Source of the DNA: Paenibacillus lupini
GTDB lineage: Bacteria; Bacillota; Bacilli; Paenibacillales; Paenibacillaceae
DNA length: 64,000 nucleotides
Reading direction: 5' to 3'
Assembly (NCBI RefSeq): GCF_011761355.1
Contig: NZ_JAASRW010000012.1
Location: forward strand, 1-64,000
The notes beneath the pieces were generated by a model that was not told the DNA's origin, did no database searches, and worked only from the letters and a program-made list of their open reading frames with translations. The position numbers were made by a program, and so were the translations under genes. Of this stretch, positions 25,996 to 34,707 are shown piece after piece. Within the stretch, counting starts at the first letter, position 1, and each line of letters starts with the position of its first letter.

Positions 25996-26102
25996 TGCTG
26001 CAGCACCTGCCTTTAGGGTAAGGTATCGGATAGCACCATCATATCATGCTCTACCGGTCTCTAAAAGTCACATAAATCCATGTGAAAAGCATTTTGCGCC
26101 AT

Positions 26103-26131
26103 TTTGTTCAGACGAATGGTTAAGGTATACT
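26103..26131 (+). promoter_or_regulatory. Promoter candidate for galKET
   Basis: TTTGTT (26103-26108), 17-bp spacer, TATACT (26126-26131), about 50 bases before the galK start. Confidence 0.6.
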
Positions 26132-26181
26132 GAAGAAGAACAAAGGCTTCATAAATTATACAAAAAAGGACTGTTGCAAGC

Positions 26182-27351
26182 ATGGCATCTATCGAGCAGC
26201 TTACACAACAATTTATACAGCAATTCGGCGGAGAAGACGCTGAGATCAAAGCTTTCCATGCACCTGGACGCGTTAATCTGATTGGCGAGCATACCGACTA
26301 CAATGGCGGTTATGTATTCCCTGCCGCACTTACATTTGGTACAACACTGCTTGTCCGCAAACGTGATGACCGTCAGCTTGGTCTCGCAACAACAAACTTC
26401 CCTTCCTCCAAGTCCCTTTCGATCGACACGATCGTATATGATGAAGCGGATGACTGGATGAACTATCCGAAGGGCATCGTTTACGAGCTTCAGCAAAAAG
26501 GCATTACGTTCAGCAGCGGTTATGACTTGCTCTACCACGGTGAGATTCCGAATGGCGCAGGCTTGTCCTCTTCGGCATCTATCGAAGTGGTAACAGCATT
26601 TGCTCTGCTTACAATGGAAGGTCAACCGACCGACACGGTTGAAATCGCTCTGCTGTCGCAGAAATCGGAGAATGAATTCAACGGCGTACAATGTGGAATC
26701 ATGGACCAGTTCGCTGTTGCTAACGGCAAGAAAGATCATGCTATTCTGCTTATGTGCGACACGCTTGAATATCAACTCGTTCCATTCCAATCCGGTGCTT
26801 ACAAGCTTGTGATCGGTAATACGAACAAACGCCGCGGCCTTGTAGACTCTGCTTATAACGAGCGTCGTGCGCAATGTGAGCAAGCAGTTGTTGATCTGCA
26901 AGCTGCGTTCCCTGAACTGAAGCTTCTAGGTCAAATCAACCTGGAGCAGTTTAATAGCAATAAGCATCTGATCAAAGACGATGTTGTACGCAACCGCGCA
27001 CAGCACGTTGTGGAAGAGATCGACCGCGTACTTCGCTCGATGGATGCACTTAAAGAAAATGACCTGGCGACATTTGGTCAATACATGAACGGCTCACATG
27101 ATTCGCTCCGTGATTTATATGAAGTAACAGGTCCTGAGCTTGATGCAATGGTTGCTGCTGCACGCCAGGTTCCAGGTGTTCTAGGCTCGCGTATGACAGG
27201 TGCAGGCTTCGGCGGCTGTACGGTATCACTTGTTCATGAAGACAGCATTGAACGCTTCAAGGAAGAAGTAGGACGCAAATATACAGAAGCAACAGGACTT
27301 ACGCCTGACTTCTATGTTTGCAGCATCGGCAATGGTGTTGAACAGCTCTAA
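26182..27351 (+). CDS. galK: Galactokinase
   Basis: A 389-aa GHMP kinase that phosphorylates galactose to galactose-1-phosphate. Signature HAPGRVNLIGEHTDYNGGYV is at residues ~27-46, the ATP-binding loop is PNGAGLSSSASIEV, the catalytic region is QCGIMDQFAVANGK, and the C-terminal motif is MTGAGFGGCTVSL. First gene of a galK-galE-galT run on the plus strand, giving a Leloir pathway in order, except that mutarotase is not seen. Confidence 0.96.
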   Translation: MASIEQLTQQFIQQFGGEDAEIKAFHAPGRVNLIGEHTDYNGGYVFPAALTFGTTLLVRKRDDRQLGLATTNFPSSKSLSIDTIVYDEADDWMNYPKGIVYELQQKGITFSSGYDLLYHGEIPNGAGLSSSASIEVVTAFALLTMEGQPTDTVEIALLSQKSENEFNGVQCGIMDQFAVANGKKDHAILLMCDTLEYQLVPFQSGAYKLVIGNTNKRRGLVDSAYNERRAQCEQAVVDLQAAFPELKLLGQINLEQFNSNKHLIKDDVVRNRAQHVVEEIDRVLRSMDALKENDLATFGQYMNGSHDSLRDLYEVTGPELDAMVAAARQVPGVLGSRMTGAGFGGCTVSLVHEDSIERFKEEVGRKYTEATGLTPDFYVCSIGNGVEQL

Positions 27352-27409
27352 AACAATGGTGATTAACCTAAATAGATAACAGACAAATAGAGAAAGTGGG
27401 ATGAGGAGA

Positions 27410-28396
27410 ATGGCAGTATTAGTAACCGGAGGAGCGGGCTATATCGGTTCGCATGCCGTAGCAGCACTTGCAGAGCGCGGCGAAGAGATCGTTGTTGTTG
27501 ATAACCTGCAGCAAGGTCACCGCGAGGCAGTAACTGGCGGCAAACTGTATGTAGGTGATCTGCGTGATGCAGACTTTATGGAGACTGTCTTCAAAGAGAA
27601 CAATATCGATGCGGTCATCCATTTCGCAGCGAACTCTTTGGTTGGCGAGAGCATGACAAACCCTGCCAAATATTATCACAACAACGTGTACGGTACGCTA
27701 TGCCTGCTAGAGAAAATGATCGAGCATGATGTGAAGAAAATCGTCTTCTCTTCTACAGCAGCAACTTATGGCGAGCCAGAGAATGTGCCGATTGATGAAT
27801 TCGACCGTACGCTTCCAACGAACACTTACGGCGAAACGAAGCTGGCGATGGAAAAAATGATGAAATGGTTCGATGTGGCTCATGGCCTCAAATTCGTATC
27901 GCTTCGTTATTTCAACGCAGCAGGCGCACATGCTGGCGGCAAAATCGGTGAAGACCATAGCCCTGAAACCCATTTGATTCCAATCGTGCTCCAGGCTGCA
28001 CTTGGTCAACGTCCTCATATCTCGGTATTTGGCGATGATTATGCTACGCCAGACGGTACTTGTATCCGTGACTACATCCATGTGAGTGATCTGGCAGACG
28101 CCCATGTTCTTGCGGTTGATAAGCTGCGTGAAGGTGCTGACAGCGCGATCTACAACCTCGGCAACGGCCAAGGCTTCTCGGTCAAAGAAGTAATCGAGAT
28201 TGCCCGTACAGTTACCGAGCGTGAGATTAAAGCAGTCATTGAGCCGCGCCGTGCAGGTGATCCTGCTACTCTTGTTGCTTCCTCCGAGCGTGCACGCAAA
28301 GAACTCGGCTGGAAACCATCGCGCGACAACCTGGAGGATATTATCCGCAGCGCTTGGAACTGGCATGTCAATCATCCTAACGGCTACAAGGGCTAA
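27410..28396 (+). CDS. galE: UDP-glucose 4-epimerase
   Basis: A 328-aa extended SDR epimerase. NAD-binding VTGGAGYIGSHAV is at the N terminus, the catalytic Ser is in VFSSTAATYGEPE, and Tyr/Lys are in NTYGETKLAMEKM. The substrate motif SLRYFNAAGA and C-terminal NLGNGQGFSV are typical. The start is set at the ATG at 27410, with a GTGGG-type site 9 bases upstream; an ATG at 27401 is possible. It lies 58 bases after galK and 36 bases before galT. Confidence 0.95.
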   Translation: MAVLVTGGAGYIGSHAVAALAERGEEIVVVDNLQQGHREAVTGGKLYVGDLRDADFMETVFKENNIDAVIHFAANSLVGESMTNPAKYYHNNVYGTLCLLEKMIEHDVKKIVFSSTAATYGEPENVPIDEFDRTLPTNTYGETKLAMEKMMKWFDVAHGLKFVSLRYFNAAGAHAGGKIGEDHSPETHLIPIVLQAALGQRPHISVFGDDYATPDGTCIRDYIHVSDLADAHVLAVDKLREGADSAIYNLGNGQGFSVKEVIEIARTVTEREIKAVIEPRRAGDPATLVASSERARKELGWKPSRDNLEDIIRSAWNWHVNHPNGYKG

Positions 28397-28432
28397 GCTG
28401 CCCGGTTAGGAATGGAGAGGAGCTTTTACATC

Positions 28433-30022
28433 ATGACAGACAAAGAAAAGACTCTGGTTAGCTCAGAGGAAGCGCTCGTCCTTATCGAGAGGCTTGTCCA
28501 GTTCGCGCTTAACCAAGGGATGATTGAACCACTTGATGTGAGCGCTTCGCGGAATGCTTTGCTTGACTTATTCCGCTTCACGGAGCCTTACGAAGGCGGC
28601 ATCCCTGATGAACAGCTGGACAGCCCGGTATCGCTGCTTGAGCCGCTGCTTGATTACGGCTATTCGATCGGCTTGATCGAAGATAATATTCTGACTTACC
28701 GTGATCTGCTCGACGCCCGCATTATGGGGCTGCTTATGCCGCGCCCTTCCGAGGCGGCAGCGGCTTTCCGCCGGACCACTGCGGAAGCAGGCATCAAGGC
28801 GGCAACGGACGCTTTTTATAAGCTGAGCATTGATTCGAACTACATTCGGATGGATCGCATCCGCAAAAATAAATATTGGCTGCATGAAACCGAGCATGGC
28901 GAGCTGGAGATTACAATCAACTTGTCCAAACCGGAGAAAGATCCGAAGGAAATTGCGCTGCTTAAAACGCTGCCGCAGGCTCATTATCCGAAATGTCTGC
29001 TCTGTGCAGAGAACGTTGGTTATGCTGGCCGTGCCGATCATCCAGGTCGCCAGAATCTGCGCATTCTGCCATTGACACTGGATAACCAGCAATGGTATTT
29101 CCAATACTCGCCGTATGTGTACTACAACGAGCACAGCATCGTCTTTAAAGGCGCGCATGAGCCTATGGTTATTTCTCATGGTACCTTCAAGCGTCTGCTT
29201 GATTTCGTTGAGCAATTCCCGCATTACTTCATCGGTTCGAATGCCGACCTGCCGATCGTTGGCGGCTCGATCTTGAGCCACGACCATTTCCAAGCAGGAA
29301 GACATACCTTCCCGATGGAGAAAGCAAAAGCAGTAGCTTCATTTATTGATCCGACGCTTGAAGGCGTTCGCTTCAGTATCGTGAACTGGCCAATGTCGGT
29401 TGTACGTGTGAATGGCGCTACCAAAGACGATGTGCTGCAGGCGGCTTGCCGTATGCTTGATGCATGGCGCGGCTACAGCGATGAAGCTGCCGACGTCCTG
29501 GCTTTTACCGAGAGCAGCGATGGCTCCCGTACGCCGCACAATACGATTACACCAATTGCAAGACTGCTTGATGACGGCATTTACGAGATTGATCTGGTCC
29601 TTCGTAACAACCGGACAAGCGAAGAGCATCCGATGGGTATCTTCCATCCGCATCAGCATTTGCATCATATTAAGAAAGAAAATATCGGCCTGATCGAGGT
29701 TATGGGTCTGGCGGTATTGCCGGGCAGACTGAAGTCCGAGCTGGAGCAAATTGCAGGTTACCTGACTGGAGCGACAGCTGCAGTACATGATGAGCTGCAC
29801 AGTTCGAACCATCCGCTTCGCCTTCATGCTGAGTGGATTGAATCGCTTTTATCCCGTTACGGCACAACATGCTCGGAAGAGCAGGCACAGGCGATCGTGG
29901 AAAGCGAGACCGGTGCCAAGTTTTCTGATGTACTTAAGGACGCTGGCGTATTCAAACAAACGGAAGAAGGAAATGCGGCATTCCAACGTTTCCTAGCTGA
30001 TTTTGGCTTGAAACCAGCTTAA
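28433..30022 (+). CDS. galT: UTP-hexose-1-phosphate uridylyltransferase, class II GalT
   Basis: A 529-aa Firmicute-type (class II) galactose-1-phosphate uridylyltransferase, unrelated in length to the ~350-aa class I enzymes. Visible features are KCLLCAENVGYAGR, the substrate segment YVYYNEHSIVF, the GGSILSHDHFQAGRH motif, and HPHQHLHHIKKENIGLIEVMGLAVLPGRL near the C terminus. The ATG at 28433 follows AGGAG with 10-base spacing. Last gene of the operon. Confidence 0.94.
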   Translation: MTDKEKTLVSSEEALVLIERLVQFALNQGMIEPLDVSASRNALLDLFRFTEPYEGGIPDEQLDSPVSLLEPLLDYGYSIGLIEDNILTYRDLLDARIMGLLMPRPSEAAAAFRRTTAEAGIKAATDAFYKLSIDSNYIRMDRIRKNKYWLHETEHGELEITINLSKPEKDPKEIALLKTLPQAHYPKCLLCAENVGYAGRADHPGRQNLRILPLTLDNQQWYFQYSPYVYYNEHSIVFKGAHEPMVISHGTFKRLLDFVEQFPHYFIGSNADLPIVGGSILSHDHFQAGRHTFPMEKAKAVASFIDPTLEGVRFSIVNWPMSVVRVNGATKDDVLQAACRMLDAWRGYSDEAADVLAFTESSDGSRTPHNTITPIARLLDDGIYEIDLVLRNNRTSEEHPMGIFHPHQHLHHIKKENIGLIEVMGLAVLPGRLKSELEQIAGYLTGATAAVHDELHSSNHPLRLHAEWIESLLSRYGTTCSEEQAQAIVESETGAKFSDVLKDAGVFKQTEEGNAAFQRFLADFGLKPA

Positions 30023-30035
30023 TTTAACTTTATTA

Positions 30036-30070
30036 GCCGTCGTATTGTCTATTTCGGACAGTATGGCGGC
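30036..30070 (+). terminator. Terminator-like hairpin after galT
   Basis: GCCGTCGTATTGTC pairs with GACAGTATGGCGGC over 14 positions, three of them G-U. Only a short TTT follows, so termination may be weak. Confidence 0.6.
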
Positions 30071-30253
30071 TTTCGCATATGAGGAATGTGCAAATTCTAG
30101 AAATCTGTAAAGAAATTAATTTGTAAAACGAAAAAAATTATGGTATTTTTTATATGAAAATATAAACTATTCGCATTAGTATATATTTATTGAAAGATAC
30201 GTGTTCTTTTTCTTAAAAGGTGTATCTGAATTTGGTTGAACGGAGGGGTCAAT

Positions 30254-30721
30254 ATGCCGGAAGCAATTATGCCATTAGATGATTTCTTGCAATTGAATGC
30301 CGAGGAACAGATTGAGAAGCTGAAGCGGTGGAAGATGGATTACACGCTGAAGGATATTCGTGAGGCTTGGAACTTCAAGCATTCCGCGCAATATTATATG
30401 CTTCTGAAGAAGCTTCGTATTTATGAGCGGGTTGTCAATAAATCGGACAAGTTTTATCCGATGCAAGATCAATTGTTAGTGCAGCAAGGCGGATCCAAGG
30501 AACGCGCATGGAGAGGTCGTCCAGCGTATGCTCAGCAAGAAGATCAGCCTGCAGACCGGTTTAACTACCAGTTGAACACCGCGCTTACAGGTTCAGAATT
30601 GGCGGAGAAGCTGGAACGTCTGGCCTTCTTCTTGAAGGGTGAACAGAAACAGGTTCAGATCAGTTTGACCATTGAATCGGCGGAGACAGCAACGTCCCAA
30701 GCGGAAGAAACAAACGAATAA
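30254..30721 (+). CDS. Hypothetical protein with possible helix-turn-helix
   Basis: I do not recognise this 155-aa protein. The N-terminal ~65 residues (LKRWKMDYTLKDIREAWNFKHSAQYYMLLKKLRIYERV) look like a helix-turn-helix segment. The middle is Gln/Arg-rich and the C-terminal part (ALTGSELAEKLERLAFFLKGEQKQVQISLTIE) forms a helix and a strand. CGGAGGGG lies 6-8 bases before the ATG at 30254. A long AT-rich region precedes it. Confidence 0.55.
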   Translation: MPEAIMPLDDFLQLNAEEQIEKLKRWKMDYTLKDIREAWNFKHSAQYYMLLKKLRIYERVVNKSDKFYPMQDQLLVQQGGSKERAWRGRPAYAQQEDQPADRFNYQLNTALTGSELAEKLERLAFFLKGEQKQVQISLTIESAETATSQAEETNE

Positions 30722-30733
30722 TGAACATTTGAG

Positions 30734-30766
30734 GAGCTCCTTAATAGACATAAGGGAGCTCTTTTT
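30734..30766 (+). terminator. Rho-independent terminator
   Basis: GAGCTCC-TTA pairs with TAAGG-GAGCTC, followed by TTTTT. Confidence 0.82.
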
Positions 30767-30902
30767 AATGTTTAAATCATTTGTCGAAAAATGCTATATA
30801 CTGACTGTTAGTGGTAATTATTGTAATTAAGAAACTAACTTTTCGTGACAGATTTACACAATTCTAGGGATGCGGGCTTTTTCCTTAAGTCTAATAGCAC
30901 AG

Positions 30903-30936
30903 AAAGCACCGGGCGAATGTAGCTGCCCGGTGCTTT
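30903..30936 (-). terminator. Terminator hairpin of the UPF0435 gene
   Basis: A perfect 12-bp stem AAAGCACCGGGC / GCCCGGTGCTTT just downstream of the minus-strand gene. T runs are short on both strands. Confidence 0.7.
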
Positions 30937-30948
30937 CCTGATCTCCTG

Positions 30949-31176
30949 CTATTTGCCGCGAAGTTTGCCGAGCTCTGACACAAGCGCTTCTACTTCGCTG
31001 ATACTGAATTTTTCTTTCGAAGCAACGACCTCATACAATTCGCGGATATCCTCGTATTGATCAACGTTAAAGTGAGAAGCCTGCATGGCTGCAGCTGTCG
31101 CCATTCTAAGCTTTGTTTTAATGGTTTCGATCATAAATTCAACATTTTGCTGAGTTGGTTCTTCCAGATTGACCAT
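30949..31176 (-). CDS. UPF0435 (DUF1128, YfkK-like) protein
   Basis: A 75-aa protein aligning by eye along its whole length with Bacillus YfkK: NLEEPTQQNVEFMIETIKTKLRMA, then YEDIRELYEVVASKEKFS, then VEALVSELGKLR. The function is unknown in the family. AAAGGGGA precedes the ATG at 31176. Confidence 0.85.
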   Translation of the reverse strand: MVNLEEPTQQNVEFMIETIKTKLRMATAAAMQASHFNVDQYEDIRELYEVVASKEKFSISEVEALVSELGKLRGK

Positions 31177-31335
31177 ATATAGTCCCCTTTCCATGTGTGC
31201 GAAAAAAGCAGATTAAACTTGTATTGTTCCGTCATTGTAACATATTTCACGCAGCCCATGCCTGTAAATTGAACCTTACCTCTTGATTCGGGTACAATGA
31301 GAGCAAACAACGAACAACATAAAGCAGGTGTATTG

Positions 31336-31872
31336 ATGTTAGAGAAGACAGGCGACATACCGGATACTGGAACGGAAAGCCTGCACGGTTTTTTGGCAGA
31401 AGTCGCAACAAGGCATCCTGACCGCAGCCAGATTCTATTCCTATGTATCGGAACGGACCGTTCCACTGGAGACAGCTTTGGCCCTTTGGTCGGATCGAAG
31501 CTGGTGGAACGCGGCTGGCCTCATGTCATTGGGACCTTGAAGCAGCCATGTGATGCACACCGGGTGAGAGAGGCTGTGAAGCAATCAGAAGAGCATGCCG
31601 TTGTCATAGCGGTTGATGCCTGCCTTGGAAAGCCGCAGTCCATTGGACGATTTATTACGGCAGAGGGTCCTCTTACACCAGGTCAGGCGACAGGTGCCAA
31701 ATTACCGGCAGTTGGACATTACAGTATTGCTGGTGTCGTGAATGCAAGCAGTCATAAGCCTTACATGACGCTGCAAACGACTTCACTTTATGCCGTGATG
31801 CAAATGGCTGAAGTGGTTGTGGAGTCAGTGGATAAAGCTTGGCAGGAGGCTTTTCGTACTACCATAGTATAG
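31336..31872 (+). CDS. yyaC: YyaC-like sporulation protein (GPR-fold)
   Basis: A 178-aa protein of the YyaC family, related to the germination protease GPR and hydrogenase-maturation-type fold. The N-terminal ILFLCIGTDRSTGDSFGPLVG motif, the VIAVDACLG strand with a conserved Asp, and the PAVGHYSIAGVVN segment are typical. It marks the host as a spore former. The ATG at 31336 follows GCAGGTG; an earlier in-frame ATG at 31297 has no clear site. Confidence 0.85.
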   Translation: MLEKTGDIPDTGTESLHGFLAEVATRHPDRSQILFLCIGTDRSTGDSFGPLVGSKLVERGWPHVIGTLKQPCDAHRVREAVKQSEEHAVVIAVDACLGKPQSIGRFITAEGPLTPGQATGAKLPAVGHYSIAGVVNASSHKPYMTLQTTSLYAVMQMAEVVVESVDKAWQEAFRTTIV

Positions 31873-31896
31873 TGTGAATAATAAGGAGGATATATG

Positions 31897-32724
31897 ATGA
31901 ATCAATTGTCCATAGCAAATCAATCGGTGACACTGCCAAACGGTGTTTCGTTAGCTTATTATGACTCTTTGGATGCAAACAAACCTGTGGTTGTCTTGCT
32001 GCACGGCTATTGCGGAAGCTCAGCTTACTGGGAACAAGTCGTGGCATCGCTAGGTGAAGAAGCCCGCATTATTGCGCTGGATCTGCGCGGACATGGCCGT
32101 TCTTCGGATCAGACCGGAACGGAAGAGACGAACGCTATGGAATTGTATGCCGATGATCTAGCTGCCATGCTGGATCAGTTGAAAATAACCAATGCCTGTG
32201 TTCTTGGTCATTCGCTTGGCGGATATATCGCCTTAGCCTTTGCTGAGCGCTATTCAGAAAGGCTGTCTGCTTTTGGCTTGGTTCACTCGACTTCGCTGCC
32301 GGATGGGGATGCAGCCAAGGAAAATCGCGATAATGCTGTCGCGGCTATTAAGAAGGATGGTGTGGCTTCGTTTGTAGAAGGCCTCGTTCCAAAACTTTAT
32401 TCACCGGATAATAAACTTGCGATGGCAGAGCAAGTGGAGCGCTCAATTGCCATCGGCAAGGGGACAAGTTCTGCTGGAGCTATTGGTGCTGCAAAAGGGA
32501 TGAAGGTCCGTCCTGACCGCACAGAGGTGCTGAAGCAGACGGCATTGCCGCTCCTTCTTCTTGCTGGCGAGCAGGATCAGATTATTCCTGCCGAGCGCAC
32601 GTTTATTGTTGAAGGAAGCCATGTTACTCAAGTGAAGCTGGCTGATGCAGGACATATGGGAATGATCGAGCAGCCGGAGGCTTTTTCAGAGGCAGTCTTG
32701 GGCTTTATTAAGAAGCTTGGCTAA
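31897..32724 (+). CDS. Alpha/beta hydrolase
   Basis: A 275-aa hydrolase with the oxyanion motif LLHGYCGSSAYW, nucleophile Ser in CVLGHSLGGYIALAFAERY, an acid after LLLAGEQDQIIP, and His in LADAGHMGMIEQPEAF. LRGHGRSS is typical of the esterase/haloperoxidase branch. Two ATG codons follow AAGGAGGA; the second (31897) has better spacing. The substrate is unknown. Confidence 0.87.
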   Translation: MNQLSIANQSVTLPNGVSLAYYDSLDANKPVVVLLHGYCGSSAYWEQVVASLGEEARIIALDLRGHGRSSDQTGTEETNAMELYADDLAAMLDQLKITNACVLGHSLGGYIALAFAERYSERLSAFGLVHSTSLPDGDAAKENRDNAVAAIKKDGVASFVEGLVPKLYSPDNKLAMAEQVERSIAIGKGTSSAGAIGAAKGMKVRPDRTEVLKQTALPLLLLAGEQDQIIPAERTFIVEGSHVTQVKLADAGHMGMIEQPEAFSEAVLGFIKKLG

Positions 32725-32744
32725 TTGAGAGGGTGGGGAAGCGG

Positions 32745-33389
32745 ATGTTTCGTCGTGATTACTTAATGAATATGATCGAGCAAATGACAGAAGCAGTAGG
32801 GCAAATCCTGCAGCTGAAGAAGGAGCTTAAGCATCAGGAAGCACTTCTTGTTATAGATGAGTTCCTGGATAAAAGGTTTGGCATTAGCGGCAAGCTGATT
32901 CGCTCCTTGTCCGATAAGGATCTGATGGCTGTACTTACAACGAATGGTGTAATTGAGACGGATAAGATTCAAGCCATTGCGGTCACGCTCAAGCAAGAGT
33001 CGGACCTTCATGCTGAGACAGGAAATGATGACGCCAGCTTTGTGTCTGGATTAAAGGCGCTGCAGCTTTTCATGAGGCTGTCGCTTGTTGACGCTGAACC
33101 GACAATCACGAACCCCTCGAAAGAAGCAGAGGAGCTGCTGGAAAGGTTTAAAACGTATGAACTGCCTTCTTATACAAAGCAGCTTCAAGCGGAATGGCAT
33201 GAGGGAGAAGGACAGTACGATCGGGCTGAGGATGTCCTCTATGAGCTGATGGAAGATGGCGTAACCACGTCAGAGGAATTGGAGGCTTTTTACCGCCGCC
33301 TACTGTTTTGTGAAGATGGAAAGCTGGAAGCAGGCGGATTGCCTCGCGAGGAAGTCGAACACGGATTACATGCACTGGTGTCCAAATAG
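32745..33389 (+). CDS. DUF6483-like protein
   Basis: A 214-aa, largely helical and acidic protein of unknown function. The N-terminal FRRDYLMNMIEQMTEAVGQIL is characteristic of an uncharacterised Firmicute family (I believe DUF6483). A TPR-like stretch YDRAEDVLYELMEDGVTTSEELEAFYRRLL lies near the C terminus. GAGGGTGGGG precedes the ATG at 32745. It sits between the hydrolase and methyltransferase genes with short gaps, probably one operon from 31897 to 34619. Confidence 0.7.
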   Translation: MFRRDYLMNMIEQMTEAVGQILQLKKELKHQEALLVIDEFLDKRFGISGKLIRSLSDKDLMAVLTTNGVIETDKIQAIAVTLKQESDLHAETGNDDASFVSGLKALQLFMRLSLVDAEPTITNPSKEAEELLERFKTYELPSYTKQLQAEWHEGEGQYDRAEDVLYELMEDGVTTSEELEAFYRRLLFCEDGKLEAGGLPREEVEHGLHALVSK

Positions 33390-33422
33390 AGCCGGTTAGT
33401 ATTATTAGGAGTGAATGTACGA

Positions 33423-34619
33423 ATGACAGAAGAATGGCAGCAGAATATTAGCAAGGTAGTTGAAGAGGGAGAGCTGCTGCAAGGTACGCTTAGTCAGCTG
33501 CGCCGGAAGGATGGGGCAGCGGCTCCGAAAACAATCGTGCGTCCGGTACAGCTGAAGAACGGACTTCACCTGCAGTTCGAATACCACTATAGCAATAAAG
33601 TAACACATGAGAATGTACTGCCGGATCTGGCAGGAGCCAAAATTATCGAGCTGCTAGAAGGTGACTACAAGCAGGCGTTGTTCAAAACAACTAAGGCGGA
33701 TCTCCAGCTGTTGTTCAATAAGAAGGGAAAAGCCACGCTGCTTAGCAAGGCGCCAACAGGCAGTGTTAAAGCGGCGGATATGCAGCATAACCGTCAAAAG
33801 AACCGCGTCATCGCCGAAGGAACGGCGGCTCCGTTTCTTGTGGAGCTTGGCATTATGACAGCCGATGGTGCTGTCCATGCAAAGAAGCAGGACAAGTACC
33901 GGCAAATCAACCGATTCTTGGAGATGGTTACGGATGTGCTTCCGAGCCTTCCTAAGGACAAACCGCTGACGATCGTTGATTTTGGCTGCGGCAAATCCTA
34001 TTTAACGTTTGCCTTATATCATTTGCTTGCGGTAGAGCAGAAGCGGGAGATCTCTATCATCGGGCTTGATTTGAAGGCAGATGTTATCGCCTTTTGCCAG
34101 CAGCTTGCCGATAAGCTTGGGTACGACAAGCTGAAATTCCTTGTAGGGGATATTGCTGATTACGAGGAGTTAAGCGAGGCGGATATGGTCGTGACGCTGC
34201 ACGCCTGTGATACGGCAACAGATGCTGCGCTTGCCAAGGCTGTGAACTGGGGAGCTTCCGTTATTATGTCAGTTCCATGCTGCCAGCATGAATTGTTCAA
34301 GCAGGTTCAAAGTGATGTGCTTGCTCCGATTCTGTCACAGGGATTGCTTAAGGAGCGTTTCGCTGCTCTTGCAACGGATGCAGCACGAGGTACGCTGCTT
34401 GAAGTGCTTGGCTATAAAGTGCAAATGCTGGAGTTTGTTGATCCGGAGCATACACCAAAAAATCTGCTTATTCGCGCAGTGCGCAGCGGACAGACAGCAT
34501 CGAAGGATAAATGGGAGCAGTATGAGCAGTTCCGCAGCTTCCTACATTTATCCCCTTCATTAGAGCATATGTTATCGGACCTATGGCCTACCAAAACCGA
34601 CGCGGATGTCAAAAAATAA
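33423..34619 (+). CDS. Class I SAM-dependent methyltransferase
   Basis: A 398-aa protein. A poorly conserved ~170-residue N-terminal half is followed by a Rossmann-type methyltransferase domain with SAM motif I TIVDFGCGKSYLTFALYHLL, motif II IIGLDLKADVI, then VTLHACDTATDAALA and SVPCCQHELF. The CGKSYLTF and HACDTATD pair is characteristic of the GSTCD/YtxB-like predicted RNA methyltransferases. The target is unknown. The ATG at 33423 follows AGGAGTG; a GTG at 33411 abuts the site and is less likely. Confidence 0.82.
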   Translation: MTEEWQQNISKVVEEGELLQGTLSQLRRKDGAAAPKTIVRPVQLKNGLHLQFEYHYSNKVTHENVLPDLAGAKIIELLEGDYKQALFKTTKADLQLLFNKKGKATLLSKAPTGSVKAADMQHNRQKNRVIAEGTAAPFLVELGIMTADGAVHAKKQDKYRQINRFLEMVTDVLPSLPKDKPLTIVDFGCGKSYLTFALYHLLAVEQKREISIIGLDLKADVIAFCQQLADKLGYDKLKFLVGDIADYEELSEADMVVTLHACDTATDAALAKAVNWGASVIMSVPCCQHELFKQVQSDVLAPILSQGLLKERFAALATDAARGTLLEVLGYKVQMLEFVDPEHTPKNLLIRAVRSGQTASKDKWEQYEQFRSFLHLSPSLEHMLSDLWPTKTDADVKK

Positions 34620-34707
34620 TGATCTAGACCTATGGAAGTAATTGTCGATTGAAAAAACATTTGCTACAATGGTAATAGATGGATAGTCAATGGATGGGTG
34701 AACCGTA